From: Nitrososphaeria archaeon | GTDB taxonomy: Archaea; Thermoproteota; Nitrososphaeria; JACIWG01 | DNA: 64,000 bases | Direction: 5' to 3' | NCBI GenBank assembly: GCA_029776065.1 | Contig: JARVJP010000008.1 | Span: 1 to 64,000 of the forward strand | Shown: positions 25,934 through 35,836 of the stretch, in pieces | Position numbering within the stretch: position 1 is the first letter of the stretch | Layout of the letters: every line of letters starts with the position of its first letter | Made by a program: the position numbers and the translations under genes | The notes under the pieces: model-generated | Databases searched by the model: none | Seen by the model: the letters and a program-made list of their open reading frames with translations, nothing else | Told to the model about the DNA's origin: nothing

Positions 25934-28900
25934 TCACGCAGGAACTTGTTGCTTTGTCTTTTGATACATCTTGTAAATGATGTAGCCACTGACAACCAAG
26001 AAAAACACTATAGCAATCATCAAAGCAAACCTGTAAGTGTCACCCAGCTCGAAAAAGATCGGTTTTGTGGTTTCTGTCTGCGTCGGCTTCTGAACTACTG
26101 TCACATTTATTGGGAAGGTTAGAGTGACCGGTTCGTTAAAGACGTTTCTATAATTAATTACAAGATATAGAGTTTTGTCTCCAACTCCTTCTCTAAGCTT
26201 TGAAGTAAGGCTGACAGGAACCTGTGCACCAACATCAACGTCACCAACATAAGCGTAGTTACCACTCACGTTGAGTAATGCATCCCCAGCGATCACGGCT
26301 TCAACGTTCCGCGCTTTATATGTCCCAAGGTTCAAGAGGGTTGTAGATACTGTTATCGTATCTGCTGAATAAAGAACCTCAGGAGTGATCGAAGTGTCCA
26401 TCAACTTGATCTCTATGACCCCTTCAACGTATATAATAGCTGTCTGGTTAAAGGTACGCCTGTTCCCAAGTATGTCTGCGTAGTTTATAACGACGACTAT
26501 TGGGAGGGAGCCTGTATAAGGTGTTTGAGGGTTGACCGAAGCAAGCCAACTCATATTAACCTCATTCTTTGGTGCGATTTCAGGTAAATATTTGATAGCC
26601 GATGAAACGGAGATACCTTGAGGTGCACCTCCTATTGCGACATAAACATCTTTAATTGGTGCGGTACCATTATTCTTTAAAAAGAGTTGGATCGATGCTG
26701 TTCTCACACCGATAAATAGCTTGGACTTGCCTTCAACGATATCAATGGTTCTCGTCGCTCCAGGCAACCAAAAGGATGCTTTTGAATCTGCCTTTAGAAT
26801 GCTGTTCCAAGGGTCTATGAAATTCAGTTCAAAGTCTAATACGTAGTTCCCTAACTTTGTGGATTCGTCGACATTGACTTGAATCTGTAATGCTATTATG
26901 TCCCCTCTACCCGCCTGTGTTTGCGGGGTTGGTGTGTACTGGCTTGGGAATTGAATTTGACCAGAGAGAAGGCTAACTATATCTTGAATTTGAGCTGTTG
27001 ATCCATAGATTGTTGGGGTTATGTTAACATTTCTTAAACCAGTGAACGTGGAAGAAAAACCTTCTGGTAGTTTTACAGAAGCATAAACACCTCTCATCTG
27101 TGGTAAATCATTATTCCTAACTAAAATCAGTAATATCGCCCCTGTACTCCCAGGCCCTGGGCTACTCCCTAACCAATTAGAGTATATGGTCTCAAACCCT
27201 CCAAGCTTGTTAACCCCTACAGTGACATCAAATCCTTCTACGATCCTAAGATTGTCTCCTCCGCTGAGCAATGTGTATTCTACTTGTAGCTTACCCACAT
27301 AGTTTGTAGGTGTAAGGTCTGCGCCCACGTTAACGCTGAATGAAAGCGTCGCCGTCTGCCACTGACCTATGGGTCCTGCAACATAAGCTTCAAGGCCGTT
27401 TTGGCTACCTCTAGTGAATCCTCTTGGGAGGGAAAGTGCTGCCGATAAACCTGTGATAGAATAAGGTGCTTGATTAGCGATTAGGATGTTAAATGTGGCG
27501 TTTTCAGTTCCAGGGTATACCGGATTACCATTAGCCCATGAACCGCTGATTAATTTTAGATAGGGTGCTTTGACTAAGGGTTCAAAGACCTCTAACTGGA
27601 ACGTGATGTTACGTGATCTTATAAGTTGGGCTCCATAGACTTCTAGGAAATAGTTCTCGAGGACAGTAAAGTTATATTTGCCAGGTTTAATTGATTCATC
27701 TAAGCTTAAATATAAAGTGGTTGTTGCTGAACCTCCACTGGCAATAGTTGATACCAGATCCACTTGTTCTACTATACCCTTAAACGAAGTGTCTGAAGTT
27801 AGTTTCAAATACGCTCCTCGTATAGGGTACAACCCTCTGTTTGAAAGTTCAAGTGTTAGAGGTACAAACTTTGAACCGGGGTACACTGGTCTTGGGTTTC
27901 CAGATGTACCCCAGTAAGCGTTGACTAGAATCAAGTTCGAATTATACCTACTAGAGTCCTCAACATTAACTGGAACAATTATTTTTGTAGATGCCATTGA
28001 ATTACCCGAGTCAGGGTTTACGTTGAACATTAGTGTTATAGGTATGTTATAAACTCCAGCATTGAGACTCTGGCTCAAGTTAAAGTTAAAATTCATATTA
28101 AGTTGAGAAGCTGAAGGGATCGGGCCTGTACTGTAACTTGAGCCGATGAGCTTGAAACCTGAAGGGGCTTGGACAGAGGCTTTCATTCCTGATAGTGTGT
28201 CCTCTCCCCTGTTTACTAACCCTATGGATAGCACTATGTTACTTGCACCTGGTAGCGCTACAGCGGGTTGCCCATTATATGTCCAAGAGACGCTTGTAAG
28301 GTCTATGTAGAACGAAATTCCACTCACCACAATAGGTAAAGTGAAGTTCTGCTTCAGTATAAGCTGTGAACCGTCTCTTGAGCCAACACACGTAAACTCG
28401 GCTTCAGCATGATGCGCCCCAGAACTGACACCAGCCCCTATGTAGATGGGGCCTATGGTAATTAAAGCAAAATCACCATATGCTATCGACGTTGAAGAAG
28501 TCGCGTTTATAGTGCTCTTTCCATAAGAATCCATGAAACCATTAGGCAGGTTAACAGATACTAGAGTATCAGTTATTGTGAACTCTCCAAGGTTTTGAAC
28601 CTCCACATCCAACATAACTTTTTTCGCTCCAGGATAGTTCTTGTCGAAGTTACTCCAATGAATACTAACAATTTGGAGGTTTGGAGAAGGATGAGGAGAG
28701 ATAATTAATGTTGCTAGAACCGTGTATGAAGTGGTGCTGACTACATTCCCATATCCGAGGAAGGTGCAGTTAAGTTGCAGCTCTCTAACATATGTTCCCT
28801 GGTCTGTAGTAGCAGGTATAGAAATCGGTGAAAACATTAGTGTAAATGTGTCACCCTTTCCGACATTGTTCGCGTTAGAAGTGGCCTCGGAGGGAAAGAA

Positions 28901-29563
28901 GTTACTTCCCAGTTTTAAAGCAGCAGTTAACTCGTCGATCCCATCTTCTCCCACATTTTTAAGCACTATGTTGAAGTTAAAGTTACGTGCACCTGGTGAC
29001 GCGTTAACTCTATACCCTCCAGTAGTAGTCCAATAGTTATCGATCACTTGAAATGAGAAGATGGGATAGTCGCTTATGGTCATTGTAGTAGTAGCGTTCT
29101 CATGTTCGTTGACGTAAGACGCTCCATCAAAGTATGTATACGATATTTCTGTCACGCAATCGTAAGCCCCAGGTGGTGTCGATTCAAGGACCCTCAGTGT
29201 GTAAATGAACTGAAATATTTCTCCTGGTTTCACTCTGAAGCTTGTAGTTCCGTTTCTTTGAAGTGATCCTGTTGAAGTGGCGTTTGATTTCCCGTCATAG
29301 CTTTCAATACCTTGAGGTAAATAGAGTGTGCCAGTAACACTTATTAACTCAACCCCTCGATCGTTTCTAAAGGAACTCATTAGGGCTACATTAGTGCTGC
29401 CAGGGTACGCTTTTTGAGGGTTCGAGTACGACCCCCAAACCGAACTTATAAACTCAAAATTCCCTTGGGCCTTCACCAAGCTAACCAAGCAGGGAACATA
29501 GATTTGGAGCATTAGGATAAATAATAACAAATACGAAACCCTCTTAATACCGTTCAGCTTCAA
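25934..29563 (-). CDS. Very large exported protein with repeated COG1361/CARDB-like modules
   Basis: 1209 residues. A signal peptide (about 1-32, 'LLLFILMLQIYVPCLVSLV') begins it and one C-terminal helix (about 1178-1198) with a basic tail anchors it. Between them, seven modules of about 124 residues begin near residues 37, 172, 297, 421, 545, 669 and 790. Each starts with a W/Y-rich strand and 'YPG', as in 'GSWANGNPVYPGTENATFNI', followed by 'N-x-G/R...P-x-G-F'. Two further beta-sandwich modules follow near 945 and 1060. Many N-glycosylation sequons fit a surface location. It lies between a MacB-type ATPase and permease, so it probably works with that machine. Confidence 0.82.
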   Translation of the reverse strand: MKLNGIKRVSYLLLFILMLQIYVPCLVSLVKAQGNFEFISSVWGSYSNPQKAYPGSTNVALMSSFRNDRGVELISVTGTLYLPQGIESYDGKSNATSTGSLQRNGTTSFRVKPGEIFQFIYTLRVLESTPPGAYDCVTEISYTYFDGASYVNEHENATTTMTISDYPIFSFQVIDNYWTTTGGYRVNASPGARNFNFNIVLKNVGEDGIDELTAALKLGSNFFPSEATSNANNVGKGDTFTLMFSPISIPATTDQGTYVRELQLNCTFLGYGNVVSTTSYTVLATLIISPHPSPNLQIVSIHWSNFDKNYPGAKKVMLDVEVQNLGEFTITDTLVSVNLPNGFMDSYGKSTINATSSTSIAYGDFALITIGPIYIGAGVSSGAHHAEAEFTCVGSRDGSQLILKQNFTLPIVVSGISFYIDLTSVSWTYNGQPAVALPGASNIVLSIGLVNRGEDTLSGMKASVQAPSGFKLIGSSYSTGPIPSASQLNMNFNFNLSQSLNAGVYNIPITLMFNVNPDSGNSMASTKIIVPVNVEDSSRYNSNLILVNAYWGTSGNPRPVYPGSKFVPLTLELSNRGLYPIRGAYLKLTSDTSFKGIVEQVDLVSTIASGGSATTTLYLSLDESIKPGKYNFTVLENYFLEVYGAQLIRSRNITFQLEVFEPLVKAPYLKLISGSWANGNPVYPGTENATFNILIANQAPYSITGLSAALSLPRGFTRGSQNGLEAYVAGPIGQWQTATLSFSVNVGADLTPTNYVGKLQVEYTLLSGGDNLRIVEGFDVTVGVNKLGGFETIYSNWLGSSPGPGSTGAILLILVRNNDLPQMRGVYASVKLPEGFSSTFTGLRNVNITPTIYGSTAQIQDIVSLLSGQIQFPSQYTPTPQTQAGRGDIIALQIQVNVDESTKLGNYVLDFELNFIDPWNSILKADSKASFWLPGATRTIDIVEGKSKLFIGVRTASIQLFLKNNGTAPIKDVYVAIGGAPQGISVSSAIKYLPEIAPKNEVNMSWLASVNPQTPYTGSLPIVVVINYADILGNRRTFNQTAIIYVEGVIEIKLMDTSITPEVLYSADTITVSTTLLNLGTYKARNVEAVIAGDALLNVSGNYAYVGDVDVGAQVPVSLTSKLREGVGDKTLYLVINYRNVFNEPVTLTFPINVTVVQKPTQTETTKPIFFELGDTYRFALMIAIVFFLVVSGYIIYKMYQKTKQQVPA

Positions 29564-29619
29564 CTTCCACTCACATTGCTCCCTTTTATATGAAAAGATA
29601 TATATGTATCGTATCAGGC

Positions 29620-30339
29620 TTATTTAAAAACGCATTTAGATGGATCAGGCACTTCCTCCTTAATGATGGAGCCATCCCTTATGTAGAGAACGCGCCTTGT
29701 ACATGACGCCACTTCCGGGTTATGCGTTACAGCTATGATGGTCTTCCCCGAATCATTTAACCTCATAAACGTCTGCATGATGATCTTAGATGATGCTGTG
29801 TCGAGGTTTCCAGTCGGCTCATCAGCCAAGATTAGCTGGGGGTCGCCTATAATCGCTCTTGCAATTGAAACCCTTTGCTGCTGCCCCCCAGATAGTTGAT
29901 TAGGTTTCTTTGTGAACCATATTTCCTCTCCTCCTACTAACTCAATTGCTTTTCTAACGATTTCCACCCTCTCCTTTTTTGAGACGCCCCTCAAAATTAA
30001 TGGTATCTCAATATTTTCGAGGACGTTCAGTCTATTTATTAGGTTGTACTGTTGAAATACAAATCCTATCTTCTCGTTTCTCAGCTTCGACAGCTGAACA
30101 TCGTCAAGCTTTGCAGTGTCGACCCCGTCTAGTATGACTTTACCATAGGTAGGCTTGTCGAGCAACCCTATCAAGTTCATCAAAGTGGTCTTCCCATGTC
30201 CTGAAGGCCCCATGATCGATACGAACTCCTTCTCATAGACCTCTAAGCTGACGTCTCTTAAGGCCCAGAATTCTTGGCCTCCTAAGATCTTATAGACCTT
30301 TGAAGCCTTCTGAAGCTCGACAAGCTTTCTCCTACCCAT
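29620..30339 (-). CDS. MacB/LolD-type ABC transporter ATPase
   Basis: 239 residues. Walker A is 'GPSGHGKTTLMN' near residue 44 (His in place of the usual Ser), the Q-loop is 'FVFQQYNL', the signature is 'LSGGQQQRVSIARAIIGDP' and Walker B is 'LILADEPTGNLD', all near the family norm. The 'KVYKILGGQEFWALRDVSLEV' opening is that of LolD/MacB ATPases. It is the first gene of an operon with the modular exported protein and the FtsX-like permease. Confidence 0.94.
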   Translation of the reverse strand: MGRRKLVELQKASKVYKILGGQEFWALRDVSLEVYEKEFVSIMGPSGHGKTTLMNLIGLLDKPTYGKVILDGVDTAKLDDVQLSKLRNEKIGFVFQQYNLINRLNVLENIEIPLILRGVSKKERVEIVRKAIELVGGEEIWFTKKPNQLSGGQQQRVSIARAIIGDPQLILADEPTGNLDTASSKIIMQTFMRLNDSGKTIIAVTHNPEVASCTRRVLYIRDGSIIKEEVPDPSKCVFK

Positions 30340-30437
30340 TTTAGACTACCCAAAGTCCTTCCTTAACTTGAACTCTAATAATAAGATTATTGTTAGGATA
30401 TGTAATTCAATTGTCTTGTTTAAATTCACTAGATATG

Positions 30438-30446
30438 TTTTTATAC
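30438..30446 (+). promoter_or_regulatory. TATA box of the KARI-like gene
   Basis: TTTTTATAC at 30438-30446 sits about 35 bp before the ATG at 30477. This favours the ATG over an upstream in-frame ATG at 30390, which would lie before the promoter. Confidence 0.55.
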
Positions 30447-30476
30447 AATAAAAAGTATTTGAAGTGCGTGATTTAT

Positions 30477-31487
30477 ATGGGTGGAAAGCTGTTTACTGAC
30501 GGCGACCTTTCACTTATAAAGGGCAAGACGATATCAATAATAGGCTACGGGAACCAAGGGAGAGCCCACGGAATTGTTCTTAAAGAAGTTTACGGCATGG
30601 ACGTGATCGTCGGAAGCATAAAGGATGCAAGTTGGGACAAAGCTGTATCCGATGGCTTCTCTGTATACCCTATACGAAACGCCGTTGAAAGATCTAATAT
30701 AATACTACTTCTGCTCCCTGACGAAATAGCTCCAAAGGTTTATGAGAAAGAGATCGAACCGGTGTTAAAAGAAAAGAAATGGTGTTTAATCGATTTTGCT
30801 AGTGGTTACAATGTGATGTACAACTATATAAAATGCCCTACTAACGCGGATGTCATTATGGTTGCACCTAGAATGATAGGTGCGGGTATCTTAGACCTTG
30901 TAAAGGGGAAGGGGCGTGGTTACCCTGTTCTTTTGGGCGTCGCACAAGACGTATCGGGTAAGGCGTGGGATTACGCATGTGCGCTCTCAAAGGGGATAGG
31001 CGCGTTCCTTCCTGGCGGTATTGCGGTTGAATCGAGCTTTGAGGAGGAAGCTATGATAGACCTTTTCACAGAACACTTCATTGGTCCCCAAATGATAGCG
31101 GTTACAACAGCCGCCTTTGAGCTGCTGACAGAAGAATATGGTGTATCACCTGCAGCTGCTATACTTGAGCTTTATGCTTCAGAAGAGTGGAGCGAGATCT
31201 TTAAGGCGATGGCTGATGTAGGTTTTTACAAGCAGATGAAGTACCACTCGAGGACTAGTCAGTATGGACAGTTTACTAGAGCTCACAAGATTCTACAAGA
31301 TCAAGAACTTAAACAAAAGATGAGAGAAACCCTAACAGGTATAGTTAACGGGGAGTTTGCAAGAGAATGGTCTTCAGAGCAGGCGCTGGGCTACCCGGTC
31401 TTCAATAGAATTTGGAAACTGTTCGAAGAAAGTAAGATGTCAAAGGAAGAGGATCGGCTCTACCGAGCCCTAAAAAGGAGACAGTAG
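30477..31487 (+). CDS. Ketol-acid reductoisomerase homologue
   Basis: 336 residues from the ATG at 30477, close to the about 330 of class I KARI (IlvC). The NADP motif is 'ISIIGYGNQGRAHGIVLKE' (GxGxxG). Mg2+ ligands appear conserved: 'MIDLFTEHF' (D-x3-E near residue 190) and 'LELYASEEWSEIF' (near residue 230), followed by 'YHSRTSQYGQF' replacing the usual S-N-T-A-x-Y-G. Elsewhere it departs from IlvC: 'FASGYNVMYNYIKCPT' replaces the conserved FAHGFNIHF block, and MVAPKxPG reads 'MVAPRMIGAG'. No ilvB, ilvN or ilvD lies nearby. It may be isoleucine/valine KARI or a paralogue with another substrate. Confidence 0.75.
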   Translation: MGGKLFTDGDLSLIKGKTISIIGYGNQGRAHGIVLKEVYGMDVIVGSIKDASWDKAVSDGFSVYPIRNAVERSNIILLLLPDEIAPKVYEKEIEPVLKEKKWCLIDFASGYNVMYNYIKCPTNADVIMVAPRMIGAGILDLVKGKGRGYPVLLGVAQDVSGKAWDYACALSKGIGAFLPGGIAVESSFEEEAMIDLFTEHFIGPQMIAVTTAAFELLTEEYGVSPAAAILELYASEEWSEIFKAMADVGFYKQMKYHSRTSQYGQFTRAHKILQDQELKQKMRETLTGIVNGEFAREWSSEQALGYPVFNRIWKLFEESKMSKEEDRLYRALKRRQ

Positions 31488-31564
31488 AGAAACTACTCTT
31501 AGAAGGTAGTGGTTACCCCATAGGATGTGCTATCGAGTTTTAGGATGAGGTTTTCTGGTTATTG

Positions 31565-32746
31565 TTAGATAGCCTTACTTTTTAGAAGCAAAATTATGGC
31601 AACAGCCTGCATCATGATAGCATAACCAATGACCAAAGGAAATGCTATTGAAGCGTCAATAAAGAACCCAAATATAATCCCACTAGCCAAAACCCCAGCT
31701 CCATATATCGTGTTAAATACTCCATAGGCAGTACCTCTTATACTAGGTGGAGCAAAATGTACGACGGCTGCTCTATAAATGGACTCTTGCATTCCTAGGA
31801 CAACACCGTAGACAGCGCTCGCTACCACCAAAGAGACAATGTCCGTGTTATAGTATACAAATATTGATGGAATAATTGAGACAATAAAAGGTAAAAGGAG
31901 GACCTTTATCCCGAGTCGATCAAACAATATTCCAGAAAGCAAGGCACTTGGTGCGTCAACAAGCTGTACAAGCGTGAAAAGTAGGGGGACGATCCATTGT
32001 AAACCGACTGGGTTCAAGATTAGAGAAGCTTTATAGAGTATGAGCGAGACGTGAACAAGCCCTAAAACATTAATCGCTACTGCAAAGATGTAGAAATAAA
32101 ACCCTCTTGAAATACTTCCCGTCCTCTTAGACCTGCTCGCCACTTCTTCAGCTACTTTACCCTTCAATCGCGTAAACATGTAAAAAAGAACTATGATTAG
32201 AATAGAGTACGGTATAAACAATAATCCGAAGGTAAGTGAATAGTTATTCACCGTAACGAACATAATAGTAGAAACCAATAGTGGTCCAATAACTGCGCCG
32301 ATCTGGTCAAAAAGCTCATGTAAACCAAAGGCTTTACCCACTCCTACACCTTTACTTACAACCGATACGATTGTATCTCTAGCTGGTGCTCTGATTGCCT
32401 TTCCCAACCGCTCTAAGATTATCAGAAAGACTGCAACAGACCAGACATTCGCAATTGAGAGAAGCGGTATAGCTACTACTAAGCCGTAGCCAATGAACAT
32501 AAATCCCCAGTAAACCCTTTTCTCGTCTACAAGATACCCGCTTAGAAGCCTTACACCATATCCTATAAAATCACCTAATCCATATACAAGACCAACTATG
32601 AAAGCAGAAGCACCAAGAAACTGTAGATAGTCAGGAATAACCCCTCTCCCGCCTTCATAAACTACGTCGCCCATCATGCTGACGACGCCTAAAAGCATGA
32701 TCATGAAGTAGATCGATTTTGTTTTGGTATCCAAGGAGAGGATCAC
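31565..32746 (-). CDS. MFS transporter
   Basis: 393 residues and about 12 helices. 'YGLGDFIGYGVRLLSGYLVD' near residue 60 and 'RLGKAIRAPARDTIVS' near residue 115 resemble a group of MFS proteins in archaea and bacteria (MFS_1) whose substrate is unknown. The second-half repeat 'LLSGILFDRLGIKVLLL' provides the matching G-x-x-x-D-R motif. It starts 30 bp downstream of the deoxyhypusine synthase stop region and may be in one transcript with it. Confidence 0.8.
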   Translation of the reverse strand: MILSLDTKTKSIYFMIMLLGVVSMMGDVVYEGGRGVIPDYLQFLGASAFIVGLVYGLGDFIGYGVRLLSGYLVDEKRVYWGFMFIGYGLVVAIPLLSIANVWSVAVFLIILERLGKAIRAPARDTIVSVVSKGVGVGKAFGLHELFDQIGAVIGPLLVSTIMFVTVNNYSLTFGLLFIPYSILIIVLFYMFTRLKGKVAEEVASRSKRTGSISRGFYFYIFAVAINVLGLVHVSLILYKASLILNPVGLQWIVPLLFTLVQLVDAPSALLSGILFDRLGIKVLLLPFIVSIIPSIFVYYNTDIVSLVVASAVYGVVLGMQESIYRAAVVHFAPPSIRGTAYGVFNTIYGAGVLASGIIFGFFIDASIAFPLVIGYAIMMQAVAIILLLKSKAI

Positions 32747-32776
32747 TTAAGCTATTATCAAAGCCAAATGGCTGTA

Positions 32777-33859
32777 TTATTTATTTATATGATCAATGTA
32801 ACTTTTCCGCATATCATTCGTCCATTCGTCCTTATGTAAATATATGTTCTTTAATTCTGACTTATGCTCCTTTGCAAACATATATGAAAAGAGGAGAGGC
32901 CCCGCGATTGTTATGTCAGAGTAGACTGTGACCTTGTTTACTTCTTCCCTCGGTCTTATCTTACCCCAAGAAACTGCCTCCTGTAGGGTGGCTCCTGACA
33001 GTCCACCGTATTGCGGGACATCAACTGAAATCTGGATAACGTAGTCGTGCCCACCTCTACCAATACCTAGTATTTGGTCTAACATTGGCTGTGTTTGAAA
33101 GTAGAAGTTCTTGGGAGAACCCCCACCAAGAACTATTACACCGTTCTTAGAACTATTATAGATTATTGAAGCGGTTTCCAAGACATCTATATCTGGGTCG
33201 ATGATCAAACCACCGTTCTCAAGCTTCAACTTGGCTGTGTTCATCCCAATACTTGAATCACCTGGCGAAGGCGTATATATTGGGACATTACACTTTGCCG
33301 CAGTAGCGAGTATCGATTCATCAGGCTTAGGGGCTACCTTAAGTAACTCCTTCCCGAGAATGTAGTGGAGATCGGCTGAGGAGATGGGCGTAGACAGGCT
33401 TTCTCTATATTTCACAACCACTTCTTGAACGAATCTGTCTGTCTTAAAAAGTGTTTCTTCAGGGATGAAAATATCGTATATTCTAACGATCCCTTTTTTT
33501 AGAAGGTCTGAGTCATCAACATTAGAGCTTCCTTGATGGACTGGAAGATCGAGGGCAAGATGCATGTCATGGTAAAGGTTTGACCCAGTTGATATAACAA
33601 CGTCAACTAACCCCCTCTCTATAGCTAAACTTACATAACCACCTAAACCTGTTGGTGTGAAAGCACCTGCTAAAGTCAGAGCTATCGTAGTATTGTTCCT
33701 AACCATTCTTTCATAAAGTCGGCAAGCTTCAGCTAACCTTCCCGCGTTATAAGCACCTGAGCTATCTAAGGTTCGAAGAAAGCTAACAATGTCCTTGGCA
33801 TCATACGGTTTTAGCCCCCTAATTCTATATCCGGACAGATAATCATTTTTCGTCGGCAT
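32777..33859 (-). CDS. Deoxyhypusine synthase-family protein
   Basis: 360 residues. Deoxyhypusine synthase transfers the aminobutyl part of spermidine to a lysine of aIF5A. 'LAGAFTPTGLGGYVSLAIER' is the N-terminal NAD-binding block, and 'SGATLQEAVSWGKIRP' holds the active-site Lys (near residue 300), as in human DHS (SGARPDEAVSWGKI). 'IVLGGGSPKNFYFQTQPML' matches the G-G-G-x-x-K-N segment. The family includes homospermidine and DHS-like enzymes, so the exact role is inferred, but the Lys is retained. aIF5A is not in the window. Confidence 0.82.
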   Translation of the reverse strand: MPTKNDYLSGYRIRGLKPYDAKDIVSFLRTLDSSGAYNAGRLAEACRLYERMVRNNTTIALTLAGAFTPTGLGGYVSLAIERGLVDVVISTGSNLYHDMHLALDLPVHQGSSNVDDSDLLKKGIVRIYDIFIPEETLFKTDRFVQEVVVKYRESLSTPISSADLHYILGKELLKVAPKPDESILATAAKCNVPIYTPSPGDSSIGMNTAKLKLENGGLIIDPDIDVLETASIIYNSSKNGVIVLGGGSPKNFYFQTQPMLDQILGIGRGGHDYVIQISVDVPQYGGLSGATLQEAVSWGKIRPREEVNKVTVYSDITIAGPLLFSYMFAKEHKSELKNIYLHKDEWTNDMRKSYIDHINK

Positions 33860-34093
33860 AGTACTAAACTCCTACCAAACACATAACCCTACTATTGCAT
33901 TAATTAACATTTATTGGTCGCCTAATCGGTACTTCATCTGCCTTTTATAAACCAGTAACAGTTTGTGTAGTTGCTTCAAAGGTTTTCCAATCCTGCTTTT
34001 GTGTTCAAGATTAATGTTGGGTTTGTAAAGGATAGCCAACGCTTCTCAAAGCACCAGAATATGTTCGTTAAGAAGGTCGTGTATAATCTGATC

Positions 34094-35836
34094 CTACGAG
34101 AATAAAGGAAGAAGTTTTTGTTGAAGCACATCGAATATTCCGTAGTCGGTCATCCGAACCATTGGAGCTACAGGTAGAGCAAGTACCATAATTGGTATTA
34201 TCGAGGAATGGTAACCAACTATGCCCATCTCTTTTGTAATCCCTCTAAAATTAGAAACCTTTTTGGCTATCACTTCAACTGTCTCTTCAGACATAATTCC
34301 TCCTACTGGAAGCTCGACAAGGGCGATAACTTGTCCATCCTTTACAGCAACGAGGCCACCTTGTACTTCAAGAAGTTTATTAGCCGCAACGCTTAGGTCA
34401 AATGGGTTTTCACCAACACATACCAAGTTATGAGAATCATGTGAGACCGTCGACGCGATTGCGCCTGTTTTGACGAAGTTCTTTATCAAGCCTAATCCCC
34501 TGTTACCTGATTTCCCATGTCGCTCTAAAACTGCTATGATTTGTAGCCCATCAGGCTTCAAAAAACCATTTTCTACTTCAACTTCTTCGGTGACCAGGTT
34601 GATTAGAAGGCTTGCCGCATCAAGGACTCTAGCCTTTACCTTCCCATTTTGTATAGGCGCCTTTATCATAAAGTCTTGTGGTGTGAAGTTTTTAGAAAAT
34701 TTAACTGTTCTCTTAGCTTTTAAAGGTACTTTGTAAGATGGTATTTGTCCAACAAACTTACCTTTTTCTCCAACGATTTTCCCATCTGCTATAACCATGT
34801 TGGCTTCGAACTTCTTTAAATCTTGAACAAGGATAACATCGGCGATTTTACCAGGTGCAATCGCTCCCAGATTAAACAACCTTAAATGCCGTGCAGGCCT
34901 TATTGTAGCTGCTTGGATTGCGTCAACAGGGTCATAGCCATTTGCTATAGCCGCTCTTACTGTATCATCAAGGTGGCCGTGTGCTTGTAACTCATCTGGA
35001 AGGATATCATCTGTTACAAATATTACATTTTGATGGTCTGGGATCTCGTTAAGTTTTTCCACGAAGTCAGGTTGATAGAACAGGTTTTTCCGAAGTTTAG
35101 CATACATCCCTACCCTTATTTCTTCAGGTATTCCAGTGAATTCAAAGTTCTCATGATTTGCGTCAATACCTGTTGAAGCGTAAGCGCAAAGCTCTCTATT
35201 ATTCAACATGATGTGATGCCCATCGAGTACAACGTTGGCCTTTATACCCGCCTTAACAATCTTTGTTATCCTATCATGGAGATTGATGACGCCCGGGTAG
35301 TCCATGATTTCTGCAAGACCAATCACTCGCTCCCACTTGAGCATCTCTTCGATATCTTCAGAGAAGAACTTCGCGCCTGCAGTTTCAACGTTTAGGAGGG
35401 CAGGGCCACACGGCGGAACCAGTACAAAAACCTTAAGTGGAAGCCCTCGACTCGACTCAATCATTAAACTCACACCTTCTTTCCCTATAACGTTTGCAAT
35501 TTCATGAGGGTCAATAGCTACAGTCGTCGTTCCATGTGGAAGAACCGCTTCAGCAAATCTAGTTGGAATAACCATGCTACTTTCAATATGTAAATGTGAG
35601 TCAACAAGTCCAGGTACTGCATACTGTCCTTTCGCATCGATGCTTTTAACGGTCTCTAACTTTTCTGCTTTTGCTGGCGCGACATAAGCGACTTTGTCAC
35701 CAATAATACCTATGTCTGCATCGTAAATTTCTCGCGTGAACACATTTACTAGCCGAGTGTTTAGTATCGCTAGGTCTAAATGTGTCTTGCCCATAGCGGC
35801 TTTAATGACTTCTTCGTAGCTCATATTCTGCATCAC
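34094..35836 (-). CDS. ade: Adenine deaminase (amidohydrolase superfamily)
   Basis: 580 residues, the normal length. It deaminates adenine to hypoxanthine with a dinuclear metal site. Metal motifs are 'PGLVDSHLHIESSMV' (HxH/E), 'AEIMDYPGV' and 'FVTDDILPDELQAHGHLDD' (Asp, His). 'NHENFEF' carries a further His. The GHAPGL segment of most family members reads 'DGHHIMLNN', which may shift substrate preference. The C-terminal adenine deaminase domain ends in 'VGGIMSEET' and 'LPVAPMVRMTDYG'. Its 5' end overlaps the EcfT stop by 4 bp, so it is translated with the ECF transporter. Confidence 0.88.
   Translation of the reverse strand: MMQNMSYEEVIKAAMGKTHLDLAILNTRLVNVFTREIYDADIGIIGDKVAYVAPAKAEKLETVKSIDAKGQYAVPGLVDSHLHIESSMVIPTRFAEAVLPHGTTTVAIDPHEIANVIGKEGVSLMIESSRGLPLKVFVLVPPCGPALLNVETAGAKFFSEDIEEMLKWERVIGLAEIMDYPGVINLHDRITKIVKAGIKANVVLDGHHIMLNNRELCAYASTGIDANHENFEFTGIPEEIRVGMYAKLRKNLFYQPDFVEKLNEIPDHQNVIFVTDDILPDELQAHGHLDDTVRAAIANGYDPVDAIQAATIRPARHLRLFNLGAIAPGKIADVILVQDLKKFEANMVIADGKIVGEKGKFVGQIPSYKVPLKAKRTVKFSKNFTPQDFMIKAPIQNGKVKARVLDAASLLINLVTEEVEVENGFLKPDGLQIIAVLERHGKSGNRGLGLIKNFVKTGAIASTVSHDSHNLVCVGENPFDLSVAANKLLEVQGGLVAVKDGQVIALVELPVGGIMSEETVEVIAKKVSNFRGITKEMGIVGYHSSIIPIMVLALPVAPMVRMTDYGIFDVLQQKLLPLFS

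Noticed and set aside
33860-34093. Possible RNA or gene between deoxyhypusine synthase and adenine deaminase
   Set aside because: All six frames are broken by stops and I could not fold a tRNA or find a convincing hairpin.
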